Source: an uncultured bacterium (GTDB taxonomy: Bacteria; Bacillota; Clostridia; Lachnospirales; Lachnospiraceae). From it: a stretch of DNA of 44,747 nucleotides. The stretch lies in assembly GCA_947651225.1 (NCBI GenBank), contig CANSYK010000025.1, positions 1 to 44,747 on the forward strand, written 5' to 3'. Below, piece by piece: positions 26,624 through 34,699 of this stretch. A model generated the notes under the pieces. The model was not told the DNA's origin and did no database searches. It worked only from the letters and a program-made list of their open reading frames with translations. Position numbers and translations under genes: made by a program. Position 1 is the stretch's first letter. Every line of letters begins with the position of its first letter.

Positions 26624-27532
26624 ATGAAAAAGTTTAAGTCGGGTTTTGTGACGCTGATTGGGCGTCCAAATGTAGGTAAATCAACTTTGATGAATCACCT
26701 GATTGGCCAGAAAATAGCGATTACTTCAAATAAACCACAAACAACTAGAAACAGGATTCAGACGGTTTATACCAGTGAAGAAGGGCAGATTATCTTTTTA
26801 GATACGCCGGGAATCCACAAAGCAAAAAATAAACTGGGAGAATATATGGTGACGGTTGCAGAACGCACTCTGCATGAGGTGGATTTGATTTTATGGCTTG
26901 TAGAGCCAACCACCTTTATCGGGGCAGGGGAGCGCCATATTGCGGATCAGCTAAAAAAAACGGATACCCCGGTGATTCTGGTGATTAATAAAATTGATAC
27001 AGTAAGCAAAGCAGAGATTTTAACCTTTATAGATGCGTATAAGGATATTGTGGCATTTCAGGAAATTATACCCGTTTCGGCATTAAAGGGTGAAAACACA
27101 GATGAACTTTTGAAGGTGATGTTTGAATATCTGGAGGAAGGTCCATGTTATTATGATGAAGATACTATTACAGACCAGCCAGAGCGTCAGATTGTATCAG
27201 AGCTGATTCGTGAAAAGGCACTGCGTAATTTGAATGATGAAATTCCACATGGAATTGCTGTGGCAGTTGAGCGGATGGCGGAAAGAAAGTCAGGGCGGCT
27301 CATAGATATTGATGCAACGGTTGTCTGTGAGCGAGATTCCCATAAAGGGATGATTATTGGAAAACAAGGCGCAATGTTAAAAAAAATTGGCAGTCAGGCG
27401 AGACAGGATATTGAAAACCTTTTGGACTGCAAGGTGAATTTAAAGCTTTGGGTAAAAGTAAAAAAGGATTGGCGTGACAGTGATTTTTTGATGAAGAATT
27501 TTGGGTATAGAAAAAGTGATATAGAAGGATAA
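26624..27532 (+). CDS. era: GTPase Era
   Basis: Essential GTP-binding protein that binds the 3' end of 16S rRNA and helps 30S maturation. The 302-residue protein has G1 GRPNVGKS (13-20), switch I TTRNRIQ, G3 DTPG, G4 NKID and SALKGEN. The C-terminal KH domain contains GKQGAMLKKIGSQARQDIE and ends MKNFGYRKSDIEG. GAAGGAG precedes the ATG. recO lies about 1.4 kb downstream, separated by an esterase gene and a small ORF. Era and RecO genes are commonly adjacent in Firmicutes, so the esterase looks inserted into that pairing. Confidence 0.97.
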   Translation: MKKFKSGFVTLIGRPNVGKSTLMNHLIGQKIAITSNKPQTTRNRIQTVYTSEEGQIIFLDTPGIHKAKNKLGEYMVTVAERTLHEVDLILWLVEPTTFIGAGERHIADQLKKTDTPVILVINKIDTVSKAEILTFIDAYKDIVAFQEIIPVSALKGENTDELLKVMFEYLEEGPCYYDEDTITDQPERQIVSELIREKALRNLNDEIPHGIAVAVERMAERKSGRLIDIDATVVCERDSHKGMIIGKQGAMLKKIGSQARQDIENLLDCKVNLKLWVKVKKDWRDSDFLMKNFGYRKSDIEG

Positions 27533-27598
27533 CAATTGTAAGGGAAAGTTGTTCAGGTTAATTATTTACAGGTTCTTAAGTGCCTAAGGAGAAGATTT

Positions 27599-28669
27599 AT
27601 GAAATTTGAAGCAGTATCAGAGTATACAAAAATATCAGGAAGAACATTGTTCCGTGAAAGTATTCGTTTTTTGGGATATAGTGGCACATCTGTTTCCTTT
27701 CGTTTTAATGGAAAGAAAGCGAAAGCGTATATTATTTCTGACATGGAGCATTATGAAACATTTCATCGGGCGTGGGCGGCTGTTTTTATTGATGATAAAA
27801 AAGAACCTTATAAACGATTTGAGATTACCTCTGTAGAGGCGGAGTATGTTTTATATGAATCGGATGTTCCAAAGGAGGTAACGGTTACTCTAATGAAATA
27901 TTCAGAACCAGAATATGCGCCTTTGGGTGTGAAATGGTTGGAAATAGACAGTGAAGTCTTGCTGCCGCCTCCGGAGAAGAAGCAGAGGAAAATTCAGATT
28001 GTGGGTGACTCTATTACTTGCGGGTATGGAGTGGAAGGAAGCCTTGCGGATGCGTTTCACCGGACTTGTACAGAAAATCCAATGAAATCCTATTCCCTTC
28101 TGACAGTGACAGAGTTGGAGGCTGAGGCAGAAGTGATTGCATGGAATGGAAAAGGCGTTATCACAGAATATATTGGTGATGACAGGGAATGTGTAGAGGA
28201 TAGCTGGCTGGTTCCGATGCTTTACGAATACACTGATGCCGGCTGTGAAAGGGATTATTTTCATGCTCCTCAAGACGTATGGGAAAAATGGGAACATAAC
28301 AGCTATGAACCGGATTTGGTTTTGATTAATCTTGGAACAAATGATGCCAGTTATACTAGGGAGATTCCAGAGAGGAATGAAGAATTTAAAAAAGCATATC
28401 TTGCATTTTTGATAAGGATACATACTCTTCATCCTGCCTCTAAAATCCTCTGCATGGGTGGAACAATGGATCGAAGGCTTTGTGATGCCATAAATTGTGC
28501 GGTAAAAGAATTTCAGGAAGATAATTCTGATGTCAGCATCGAGTTTCTTGCACTTCCTCCACAAAGGGAAGAAGAGGGATTTGGAACATTCTGGCATCCT
28601 ACAGAAATAACCCAGCGTAAAACAGCAGATGTTGTAATTGCAAAGGCAAGGGAAATGATGGGTTGGTAA
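27599..28669 (+). CDS. SGNH-type carbohydrate esterase (CE2-like)
   Basis: The 356-residue protein has a jelly-roll-like N-terminal domain (about 1-125) and a C-terminal SGNH hydrolase domain. Block I is GDSITCGYG with Ser138, block III is NLGTNDASY, and the block V histidine is in TFWHPTE. That two-domain order matches CE2 deacetylases of plant-polysaccharide-degrading Firmicutes, which remove acetyl groups from xylan or mannan oligosaccharides. There is no signal peptide, so it would act on imported, acetylated sugars in the cytosol; this is inference. The ribosome site is weak (AAGGAGAAG nine bases before the ATG). It interrupts the era-recO neighbourhood. Confidence 0.85.
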   Translation: MKFEAVSEYTKISGRTLFRESIRFLGYSGTSVSFRFNGKKAKAYIISDMEHYETFHRAWAAVFIDDKKEPYKRFEITSVEAEYVLYESDVPKEVTVTLMKYSEPEYAPLGVKWLEIDSEVLLPPPEKKQRKIQIVGDSITCGYGVEGSLADAFHRTCTENPMKSYSLLTVTELEAEAEVIAWNGKGVITEYIGDDRECVEDSWLVPMLYEYTDAGCERDYFHAPQDVWEKWEHNSYEPDLVLINLGTNDASYTREIPERNEEFKKAYLAFLIRIHTLHPASKILCMGGTMDRRLCDAINCAVKEFQEDNSDVSIEFLALPPQREEEGFGTFWHPTEITQRKTADVVIAKAREMMGW

Positions 28670-28789
28670 AATTTGTTTCGTATAGGTGAAGGTATCTTTA
28701 GCCATGCTATAATCAGTACAATACAGTGGAAACTGCAAATAGGTAATTTATTTATAGTTTCTTATGAAAGGGAAAGGCATGGCGGAGAA

Positions 28790-28975
28790 ATGGATCAAGA
28801 GGAACGTTGGAATCAGTTTGCCGCAACAGGCAAAATAATGGACTATTTGGAATACCGGAAAGGAACGGGAGAAACAGGGTGCAGCTTTTCGGCAGAAGGA
28901 AGCAGGGAACATGAGAGAGACAGTAGTACTTACAGGGATGATATTAACGGCATCTCCCATGAAAGAATACGATAG
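28790..28975 (+). CDS. Small YqzL-like protein upstream of recO
   Basis: A 61-residue ORF whose first 23 residues, MDQEERWNQFAATGKIMDYLEY, follow the YqzL pattern W..F..TG.I..YL. In Bacillus, yqzL sits directly upstream of recO, as here. The C-terminal part is low-complexity and overlaps the recO start in another frame by 65 bases. The frame is open for 39 codons upstream with no better start. The ribosome site (GGCGGAGAA) is close to the ATG, so the start is uncertain. The role is unknown. I rate it as a probable real gene because of the conserved position and motif. Confidence 0.5.
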   Translation: MDQEERWNQFAATGKIMDYLEYRKGTGETGCSFSAEGSREHERDSSTYRDDINGISHERIR

Positions 28976-29657
28976 GCGGGTGGAGCTGCTTACCCGTGAA
29001 AGAGGACGGATATCGGCATTTGCACAGGGCGCACGGAGAGTCAACAGCGCCCTGTCTGCATGTACGATTCCTTTTACATTTGGAGAATTTACGATTTACG
29101 AAGGGCGTAATTCTTATAATGTCAAATCTGCCGTAATACAAAAATTTTTTGGGGACATCGCACAGGATTATGATATGACCTGTTATGCCTCCTATTTTGC
29201 AGAAATGGCGCAGTATTTTACAAAAGAAAATATAGAGGCGCCGGAAGAACTTTTGCTTTTATATGTAACACTTCTGGCAATGCAGAATAAACGTGTGCCG
29301 TTCCGGTTGGTGCGTGTAGTTTATGAAATGCGCATGATGATGATAGAAGGGCAGGGGTTGGAATTATTTGAATGTCTTCATTGCCATCAAACCGGCACAA
29401 GGGCAGTTTATTTTGCGGAAGGCGGTCTGCTTTGTGAAAAGTGTGCAGCAAAAGACCAGGAGCTGAAACGGGTATATCCATTAATTCTTAGTGCAGATGC
29501 ATTGTATTCTTTGCAGTACATATTGTCATCCCCGTTGGAACGGCTGTATTCTTTTACGGTTGCTGATACAGTGCAGGAAGAATTGGAACACTTTATGAGA
29601 AGCTATCTGGGGAGGTATCTGCCGCATCGTTTTAAATCGCTGGATTTTATAATTTAA
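28911..29657 (+). CDS. recO: DNA repair protein RecO
   Basis: RecF-pathway protein that helps load RecA at gaps and anneals strands. The 248-residue protein has the N-terminal OB-fold opening VVLTGMILTASPMKEYDRRVELLTRERGRISAFAQGARR. A C-terminal four-cysteine zinc site follows (CLHCHQTG and LLCEKC). The ending YLPHRFKSLDFI is typical. AGCAGGGAAC precedes the ATG. glyS follows after a promoter, so recO probably ends a transcript with the small upstream ORF and the esterase. No unusual residues. Confidence 0.95.
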   Translation: MRETVVLTGMILTASPMKEYDRRVELLTRERGRISAFAQGARRVNSALSACTIPFTFGEFTIYEGRNSYNVKSAVIQKFFGDIAQDYDMTCYASYFAEMAQYFTKENIEAPEELLLLYVTLLAMQNKRVPFRLVRVVYEMRMMMIEGQGLELFECLHCHQTGTRAVYFAEGGLLCEKCAAKDQELKRVYPLILSADALYSLQYILSSPLERLYSFTVADTVQEELEHFMRSYLGRYLPHRFKSLDFII

Positions 29658-29659
29658 CT

Positions 29660-29682
29660 GTTACCAGAGCGTGAATAGTAAC
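29660..29682. repeat. Partial member of the GTTAC...GTAAC hairpin family
   Basis: CGTGAATAGTAAC (29670-29682) is the right arm found in full at 20944-20959 and 44217-44232, minus its first letters. Upstream only GTTAC (29660-29664) remains of the left arm. It lies just after recO and before the glyS promoter. Confidence 0.5.
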
Positions 29683-29722
29683 AACCACTTTGGTATGATT
29701 TATTCCAAAAGTAACATAAAAC

Positions 29723-29751
29723 TTGCAATCTGTGAGGGATAATGGTATATT
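29723..29751 (+). promoter_or_regulatory. Promoter of glyS
   Basis: TTGCAA (29723-29728) and TATATT (29746-29751) are 17 bases apart, with a 35-base distance to the ATG. The leader would be under 30 bases, so no T-box or riboswitch precedes glyS. Confidence 0.6.
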
Positions 29752-29786
29752 TTTGAAAGATAAAACAGAAAGGCGTGGTTAGAATA

Positions 29787-31175
29787 ATGGAAAAAACGAT
29801 GGAAAAAATAGTTGCTCTTGCAAAGGCAAGAGGTTTTGTATACCCAGGTTCTGAGATTTATGGAGGGCTTGCCAATTCATGGGATTTTGGAAACCTTGGT
29901 GTAGAGCTGAAAAATAATATTAAGTCAGCTTGGTGGCAGAAGTTTATCCGTGAAAATCCATACAATGTTGGTATTGACAGTGCAATTTTAATGAATCCGC
30001 AGACATGGGTTGCTTCAGGGCACCTTGGAAGCTTTTCCGATCCTCTGATGGATTGCCGTGACTGTCATGAGCGTTTCCGTGCTGATAAGGTAATTGAGGA
30101 CTACATGGCAGAAAATGAAATTAAAATAGAAGGAAGTGTAGATGCGTGGACACATGAAGAGATGGAAAGTTACATCAAAGAGCATGAAATTCCTTGTCCG
30201 GGCTGTGGGAAGCACAATTTTACAGAAATCCGCCAGTTTAATTTGATGTTTAAAACATTTCAGGGCGTTACAGAAGATGCAAAAAGTACAGTATATCTCC
30301 GTCCTGAAACAGCGCAGGGGATTTTTGTAAACTTTAAAAATGTTGCACGTACCTCTCGTAAGAAAATTCCATTTGGAATTGGTCAGGTAGGCAAATCTTT
30401 CCGCAATGAAATTACACCAGGTAATTTTATCTTCCGAATCCGCGAATTTGAACAGATGGAACTGGAATTTTTCTGTGAACCAGATACCGATTTGGAATGG
30501 TTTGCTTATTGGAAGCAGTTCTGCATTGACTGGTTAAAATCCCTTGGAATGAAAGATGAGGAAATGCGTGTTCGTGATCATGAAAAAGAAGAGCTTTCCT
30601 TCTACAGCAGGGCAACAACGGATATTGAATATCTTTTCCCATTTGGCTGGGGTGAACTTTGGGGCATTGCTGACCGTACAGATTATGATTTGACTCAGCA
30701 CCAGGAGGTTTCCAAGGTAGATTTAACCTATTTTGATGATACAAAAAATGAAAAGTACCTTCCATATGTTATTGAGCCGTCCCTTGGTGTAGAACGCCTT
30801 ACGCTGGCATTTCTTTGTGCTGCTTATGATGAAGAGGAAATTGGTGAGGGGGATGTGCGTACGGTAATGCATTTCCACCCGGCTATCGCTCCGGTTAAAA
30901 TTGCAGTGCTTCCTCTTTCAAAGAAGCTTTCAGAGCAGGCAGATGAAATTTATGCAAAGCTTTGCAAAAAATATAATTGCGAATTTGATGACCGTGGAAA
31001 TATTGGTAAACGCTATCGTCGTCAGGATGAGATAGGTACACCGTTCTGTGTTACATTTGACTTTGATTCCTTAGAGGATCAGGCGGTAACCGTGCGTGAC
31101 CGTGATTCCATGGAGCAGGAGCGTGTAAAGATTTCAGAGCTGGAACAGTATTTTGAAGGAAAGTTTGCATTTTAA
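29787..31175 (+). CDS. glyS: Glycyl-tRNA synthetase (alpha2, eukaryote-like type)
   Basis: Class II aminoacyl-tRNA synthetase charging tRNA-Gly. The 462-residue protein starts [27 protein letters not shown] and has motif 2 [24 protein letters not shown] and motif 3 [11 protein letters not shown]-terminal anticodon-binding domain ends at FEGKFAF. It is the single-chain alpha2 form, not the glyQ/glyS alpha2-beta2 pair. A GTG four codons upstream is too close to the GAAAGG site, so I chose the ATG. The spacing to that site is long, and the next ATG (29799) is an alternative. A strong terminator follows. Confidence 0.96.
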   Translation: MEKTMEKIVALAKARGFVYPGSEIYGGLANSWDFGNLGVELKNNIKSAWWQKFIRENPYNVGIDSAILMNPQTWVASGHLGSFSDPLMDCRDCHERFRADKVIEDYMAENEIKIEGSVDAWTHEEMESYIKEHEIPCPGCGKHNFTEIRQFNLMFKTFQGVTEDAKSTVYLRPETAQGIFVNFKNVARTSRKKIPFGIGQVGKSFRNEITPGNFIFRIREFEQMELEFFCEPDTDLEWFAYWKQFCIDWLKSLGMKDEEMRVRDHEKEELSFYSRATTDIEYLFPFGWGELWGIADRTDYDLTQHQEVSKVDLTYFDDTKNEKYLPYVIEPSLGVERLTLAFLCAAYDEEEIGEGDVRTVMHFHPAIAPVKIAVLPLSKKLSEQADEIYAKLCKKYNCEFDDRGNIGKRYRRQDEIGTPFCVTFDFDSLEDQAVTVRDRDSMEQERVKISELEQYFEGKFAF

Positions 31176-31212
31176 AAGATCTATAATTTTTTATGTACAT
31201 TTGAATTGGCAG

Positions 31213-31246
31213 CCGCCTGTCCCATGAAAAGGATAGGCGGTTTTTT
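31213..31246 (+). terminator. Terminator of glyS
   Basis: CCGCCTGTCC (31213-31222) pairs with GGATAGGCGG (31231-31240) with one G-U wobble, an 8-base loop and TTTTTT. This is a textbook intrinsic terminator. Confidence 0.92.
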
Positions 31247-31271
31247 GCGGTTGTTCGGGAGAAATTGAACG

Positions 31272-31300
31272 TTGACATATGTAATGTAGCATGGTATATT
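31272..31300 (+). promoter_or_regulatory. Consensus promoter far upstream of the Rpn-family gene
   Basis: TTGACA (31272-31277) and TATATT (31295-31300) have ideal 17-base spacing. The next gene begins about 250 bases later, so a long leader would be made. Confidence 0.7.
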
Positions 31301-31306
31301 TCTTGT

Positions 31307-31554
31307 AAGCATATTTTCTGATAATTTTTTCTATGCGTAAAGCAGTCTATATTCAGGTTATTCAAAGAATCTATGCTGAATTCCATTTTTGGTAAAGCAG
31401 GAGATTTTTTGAAACTCCTGCTGAAAATTTAATAGAAAATGCCAGAACGGGGAGAGTGGTGTTTTTGCAGTTGTTCAAGTTAATTTATGGCATTTTTTCG
31501 TATAGTATAGGTAAATTCCTATACAACTAAATGTTCTCACAGGAGGAATAGAAT
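31307..31554 (+). other. Structured, unassigned leader region before the Rpn-family gene
   Basis: No ORF of note lies here. AGCAGGAG/CTCCTGCT (31396-31403 and 31415-31422) form a perfect 8-base stem. AAAATGCCA (31436-31444) pairs with TGGCATTTT (31498-31506), which leads into a T-run. GTATAGG/CCTATAC (31515-31521 and 31528-31534) forms a last hairpin just before the AGGAGG site. A promoter, nested stems and a T-tract before a gene are the layout of an attenuated or switch-type leader. I recognise no known class. Confidence 0.4.
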
Positions 31555-32424
31555 ATGGCAGATGATAAAAAATATAATAGAAAGTACAAAGACTCTTTGT
31601 TTCGAATGGTGTTTCGAGAAAAAGAAAACCTGTTAAGTTTGTATAATGCGGTCAATAGCACAGATTATGCAGAAGTAGGGGAGCTGAAAATTGTAACATT
31701 AGAAAATGCGATTTATATGACTATGAAAAATGATGTGGCATTTTTGTTGTATGACTATATAAATATGTATGAACACCAGTCAACAATAAATCCTAATATG
31801 CCGTTAAGAGACTTGTTTTATATTGCGTACGAATATGAAAAACTGGTAGATGGAAAACAAATATATGGAAGTAAGACAATTCAAATACCAACTCCAAGGT
31901 TTATTATGTTTTATAATGAAACAGAGACAGCAGAGGAAAGTGTACTATTGAAGCTGTCAGATTTATATAGTGTTTCACTGGATGAACCGGAACTGGAACT
32001 AAAAGTAAAAATGTTGAATATTAATTATGGGTATAATAAGGAATTGCTGAAACAGTGTAAAATACTTGGAGATTATAGTGTTTATGTACATAAAGTGCGC
32101 AGTTATGCAAAAGAAATGCCTACAGAAGAAGCTGTTGATGTGGCAATGGAAGAATGTATCAGGGAAGGTGTGTTGGAAGAGTTTCTGATAAAATATCGTA
32201 AGGAGGCGAGGATGATGAGTATATTTGAATATGATGAAGAACAGGTTATGAGTATGATACGGGAACAGATAAGAGAAGAAGGATTAGAGCAGGGACGAAG
32301 GCAGGGGCTGGTTATAGGGGCAATAGAAGCTCTTAGGGATTTTGGACATGATGATAAAGAAATAAAGGCAGTAGTTATGAAAAAATACAGTTTATCAGAA
32401 GAAGAGATAACAGCGTATTTATAG
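31555..32424 (+). CDS. Rpn-family / PD-(D/E)XK nuclease-transposase-like protein
   Basis: The 289-residue protein has the opening KYKDSLFRMVFREKENLLSLYNAVN and DVAFLLYDYINMYEHQSTINPNMPLRDLFYIAYEYE. These are typical of the large Rpn/PDDEXK-type family that is often annotated as a putative transposase. The family forms a PD-(D/E)XK-like fold; some E. coli Rpn proteins are DNA endonucleases that promote recombination. The C-terminus (IREEGLEQGRRQGLVIGAIEALRDFGH) carries the charged helical repeat common in gut Firmicute members. No terminal repeats flank it, so it is not a transposon in itself. A strong AGGAGG site precedes the ATG. Its cell role is not established. Confidence 0.85.
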   Translation: MADDKKYNRKYKDSLFRMVFREKENLLSLYNAVNSTDYAEVGELKIVTLENAIYMTMKNDVAFLLYDYINMYEHQSTINPNMPLRDLFYIAYEYEKLVDGKQIYGSKTIQIPTPRFIMFYNETETAEESVLLKLSDLYSVSLDEPELELKVKMLNINYGYNKELLKQCKILGDYSVYVHKVRSYAKEMPTEEAVDVAMEECIREGVLEEFLIKYRKEARMMSIFEYDEEQVMSMIREQIREEGLEQGRRQGLVIGAIEALRDFGHDDKEIKAVVMKKYSLSEEEITAYL

Positions 32425-32543
32425 ATGGATAGTAACCAAATTGAAATTTATAGTTTGAATGTCTCCAAAATGCCTTTGTGTAGATTTGCCAAAAAGAATT
32501 ATTAATATTTGGTAATTCTGCTAATTTATGGAAAAATTATTAA

Positions 32544-32573
32544 CTGCCAGAAATAAGTAAAAATTTCTGGCAG
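32544..32573. repeat. Perfect 11-base hairpin at the start of an unrecognised ORF
   Basis: CTGCCAGAAAT (32544-32554) and ATTTCTGGCAG (32563-32573) are exact complements around an 8-base loop. No T-run follows, so it is not an ordinary terminator for the upstream gene. Its last base is the first base of the GTG that opens the next reading frame. Confidence 0.6.
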
Positions 32574-33355
32574 TGGTGGTATTTACTAGTACAGCGAATA
32601 ATTATATTGGCGAGTATTTTTCTGATGGTAATTCATCGCTGTTTTCATTAGAATCGCTTTCATCAAAAGGTAATCTTTTGAAATCTAAAGATAAGGAGAT
32701 TCGAATTTCTCTATTGACAGATGATGATATCATATATTTATTGAAAAATGTTTGTATTAGTGATATAGGTGGAGAGTATTTTGCGAGAAATAAGAGAATG
32801 AATCCTATATGGAAATCGGAAGCAGAATATAGAGCATATATTTGTGGAAGTCAAGGGAAGATTGGGCCATTAGAAGAACTTATAGAACGGGATATGATAT
32901 CGTTGATAAAGTTCATAAACAAGGCTGGTACAAATGGAATTGTAAATAGCAGAGCTTTAGAATATTGTGAGGAAGAAATTCTAAAAGTCAAAAACTCTCA
33001 GACGTTGAAAGGTGAGGCAGAAAAGCATCTACATACTGTGGAAAAATATTTAAGGTGGATTCAATTATTCCAAGAAATAGCTAAAGATTATAACATTCCA
33101 TTTGAATTTCTTATGTTAGATGCAAAACAATTTAGTAGCGGATTTGGAAATTTGGATTTTGGAAAGCTCCAGATAGAGTTTGATTCAGCAAAAAAGAAAA
33201 TCTGTGAATTCAGAAACGTATGTAATACTTTACATAACAGTGAAAAAGTAAGTGAGAATTTTTTTTATATTTTTTATCGGAGGAATGAAGAAAATAGGAT
33301 TAGTATAAAAGATATGTTTAAAAGGTTTCGTGCTTTGGAAAATGACTTAGATTAA
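32573..33355 (+). CDS. Unrecognised protein, possibly N-terminally truncated
   Basis: A 260-codon open frame with no match I recognise. It encodes a mostly helical, charged soluble protein with no signal peptide and no membrane segment. It includes a stretch EEEILKVKNSQTLKGEAEKHLHTVEKYLRWIQLFQEIAKDYN that may form a coiled coil. Translation would open with GTG or TTG, but no ribosome site is visible upstream, and a perfect hairpin occupies that place. The gene may therefore have lost its 5' end, or be expressed by an unusual route. AT-rich codon use differs slightly from the housekeeping genes around it, suggesting acquired DNA. A strong bidirectional terminator follows. Confidence 0.55.
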   Translation: MVVFTSTANNYIGEYFSDGNSSLFSLESLSSKGNLLKSKDKEIRISLLTDDDIIYLLKNVCISDIGGEYFARNKRMNPIWKSEAEYRAYICGSQGKIGPLEELIERDMISLIKFINKAGTNGIVNSRALEYCEEEILKVKNSQTLKGEAEKHLHTVEKYLRWIQLFQEIAKDYNIPFEFLMLDAKQFSSGFGNLDFGKLQIEFDSAKKKICEFRNVCNTLHNSEKVSENFFYIFYRRNEENRISIKDMFKRFRALENDLD

Positions 33356-33368
33356 CCGAAGTTATGAA

Positions 33369-33411
33369 AATAAAACTACCGCTCAGATAAAATCTGAACG
33401 GTAGTTTTATT
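33369..33411. terminator. Bidirectional terminator between converging genes
   Basis: AATAAAACTACCG (33369-33381) and CGGTAGTTTTATT (33399-33411) are exact complements. TCAGAT/ATCTGA continues the stem after one mismatch, around a 3-base loop. A- and T-rich flanks on both sides let it serve both the plus-strand ORF and the minus-strand lipoprotein gene. Confidence 0.9.
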
Positions 33412-33435
33412 TAATATCATATTTTTAATCGTATC

Positions 33436-34458
33436 TTATTCTGATGCAGCTTCCAGTTTTTCATAATCTTCTGGTACAGTCAGGTTCAAAGCCTTGCAGT
33501 TTTCTTCGTTATACATTTTTGTGAAAGTATCTGCAAATTCGATTTCCATATCACCAGGTTTTTTGCCATTTACAAGGATCTCGTATGCCATTTCACCTGT
33601 TTTGCGTCCAATGTCATAGTAGCTGATGGAGAGAGTTGCAACACCTGCGGAGCAGATACCAGCTTCTCCTGCAATTACTGGGATTCCTGCAGGGATCACA
33701 ACATTTTTAATTGTTTCAGCGCTGGATGCCATGGTGTTGTCTGTTGGTACATAAATCACATCGCATTCATTGCAGGCAGTAGTTGTAACTGTCTGGATTT
33801 CATTAGAATCAGCAGCAGTATATTCTTTATACTCAATTTTGTCTTCATCTAAGGCTTTCATCATTAAATCAGACTGATATGCTGAGTTTGGCTCTGAGGA
33901 GCAGTAGATAATGCCAACTTTCTTAACATTTGGGTATAATTCTAAAATCATATCTTCCTGTTGTTCGATTGGAGCAAGGTCAGAAGTTCCAGATACATTT
34001 GTGCCTGTCTTGCCTGTCCAGTTTTCAATATTTAATGCAGTGCCATAATCAGTAATGGAAGTACCAAGAATTGGAATATCAGCAGTAGCCTGCGTTGCCG
34101 CCTGCAGCGCTCCGGTTGCATTTGCCATAATCAGGTCTACATTGCTTGTAACAAATCCATTTGTAATAGTGGAGCAATTCGTTGCTTCTCCCTGGGCATT
34201 CTGCTCATCAAATTTTACATTGCCTTCGCCAAGTTTTTCTGTCAATGCTTCTTTAAAACCTCTTGTGGCCTCATCTAAAGCTTCATGTTCTACAAGCTGG
34301 CAGATTCCGATAGTATATTTCTTAGATGATGAATCGGAAGAAGGACCAGAACCAGAACCGCTGTCAGAAGTAGATCCGGGATCAGAGCCACAGGCGGTCA
34401 GGCATGCTACTAAAGCAGCTGTAGTTAAAACAGATACAAGTTTTTTTGTGATTTTCAT
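33436..34458 (-). CDS. ABC transporter substrate-binding lipoprotein (TrpX/ABC_sub_bind type), orphan
   Basis: Exported lipoprotein of 340 residues: LTACGS gives a lipobox with Cys23, followed by a Ser/Gly-rich linker. The mature part (YTIGICQLVEHEALDEATRGFKEAL, IMANATGALQAATQATADIPILGTSITDYGTAL, VKKVGIIYCSSEPNSAYQ) matches the ABC_sub_bind family. Members include the TrpX-type tryptophan/tyrosine-binding proteins of streptococci. The permease and ATPase genes that normally follow are missing here. AAGGAGGAG lies just before the ATG, so a 13-codon upstream extension is rejected. A perfect consensus promoter precedes it. Specificity for aromatic amino acids is inference from family only. Confidence 0.88.
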   Translation of the reverse strand: MKITKKLVSVLTTAALVACLTACGSDPGSTSDSGSGSGPSSDSSSKKYTIGICQLVEHEALDEATRGFKEALTEKLGEGNVKFDEQNAQGEATNCSTITNGFVTSNVDLIMANATGALQAATQATADIPILGTSITDYGTALNIENWTGKTGTNVSGTSDLAPIEQQEDMILELYPNVKKVGIIYCSSEPNSAYQSDLMMKALDEDKIEYKEYTAADSNEIQTVTTTACNECDVIYVPTDNTMASSAETIKNVVIPAGIPVIAGEAGICSAGVATLSISYYDIGRKTGEMAYEILVNGKKPGDMEIEFADTFTKMYNEENCKALNLTVPEDYEKLEAASE

Positions 34459-34502
34459 AAACTCCTCCTTATGTTGATTATTTAATTTCATGTACAATGG
34501 CT

Positions 34503-34531
34503 ATTATAGTTTCCAGTCTTTTTTATGTCAA
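34503..34531 (-). promoter_or_regulatory. Perfect consensus promoter of the binding-protein gene
   Basis: On the minus strand TTGACA (complement of 34526-34531) and TATAAT (complement of 34503-34508) are 17 bases apart. The -35 box is 12 bases from the repeat at 34544. Both hexamers are exact consensus, so strong expression of the orphan lipoprotein is expected. Confidence 0.85.
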
Positions 34532-34543
34532 GTGCAAAATCAT

Positions 34544-34579
34544 CCTCTTACGTGCAAGCACAACGAGTTTGACTATTTT
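34544..34579 (+). repeat. Direct repeat copy 1 (CCTCTTACGTGCAAGCA)
   Basis: CCTCTTACGTGCAAGCA plus the next 19 bases match the copy at 35162-35197 in the same orientation. About 31 of 36 positions agree, including the exact 17-base core. The two copies flank the small gene at 34700-35065. Confidence 0.75.
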
Positions 34580-34591
34580 CTGAAATCAACA

Positions 34592-34603
34592 GTGAATAGT
34601 AAC
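34592..34603. repeat. Partial arm GTGAATAGTAAC
   Basis: Identical to the last 12 bases of the hairpin repeat arms at 20959 and 44232. Only the right arm is present. It sits between direct repeat copy 1 and the small gene. Confidence 0.45.
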
Positions 34604-34699
34604 CTCTGCCCAATGTTATTGGCAGAAAGTAGCAAGAAAGGTCTTTACAAATCATCTATTTACTGCGATAATAGTAAAAAAATAAAGGAGTGGATTGAA

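Noticed and set aside
27902-28738. 278-codon open frame on the minus strand
   Set aside because: It lies opposite the CE2-like esterase, has no ribosome site, and its cysteine- and histidine-rich product looks like antisense of a real gene.
31555-32424. Calling the Rpn-family gene a transposon
   Set aside because: No terminal inverted repeats or target duplications were found around it; the family name 'transposase' reflects fold similarity only.
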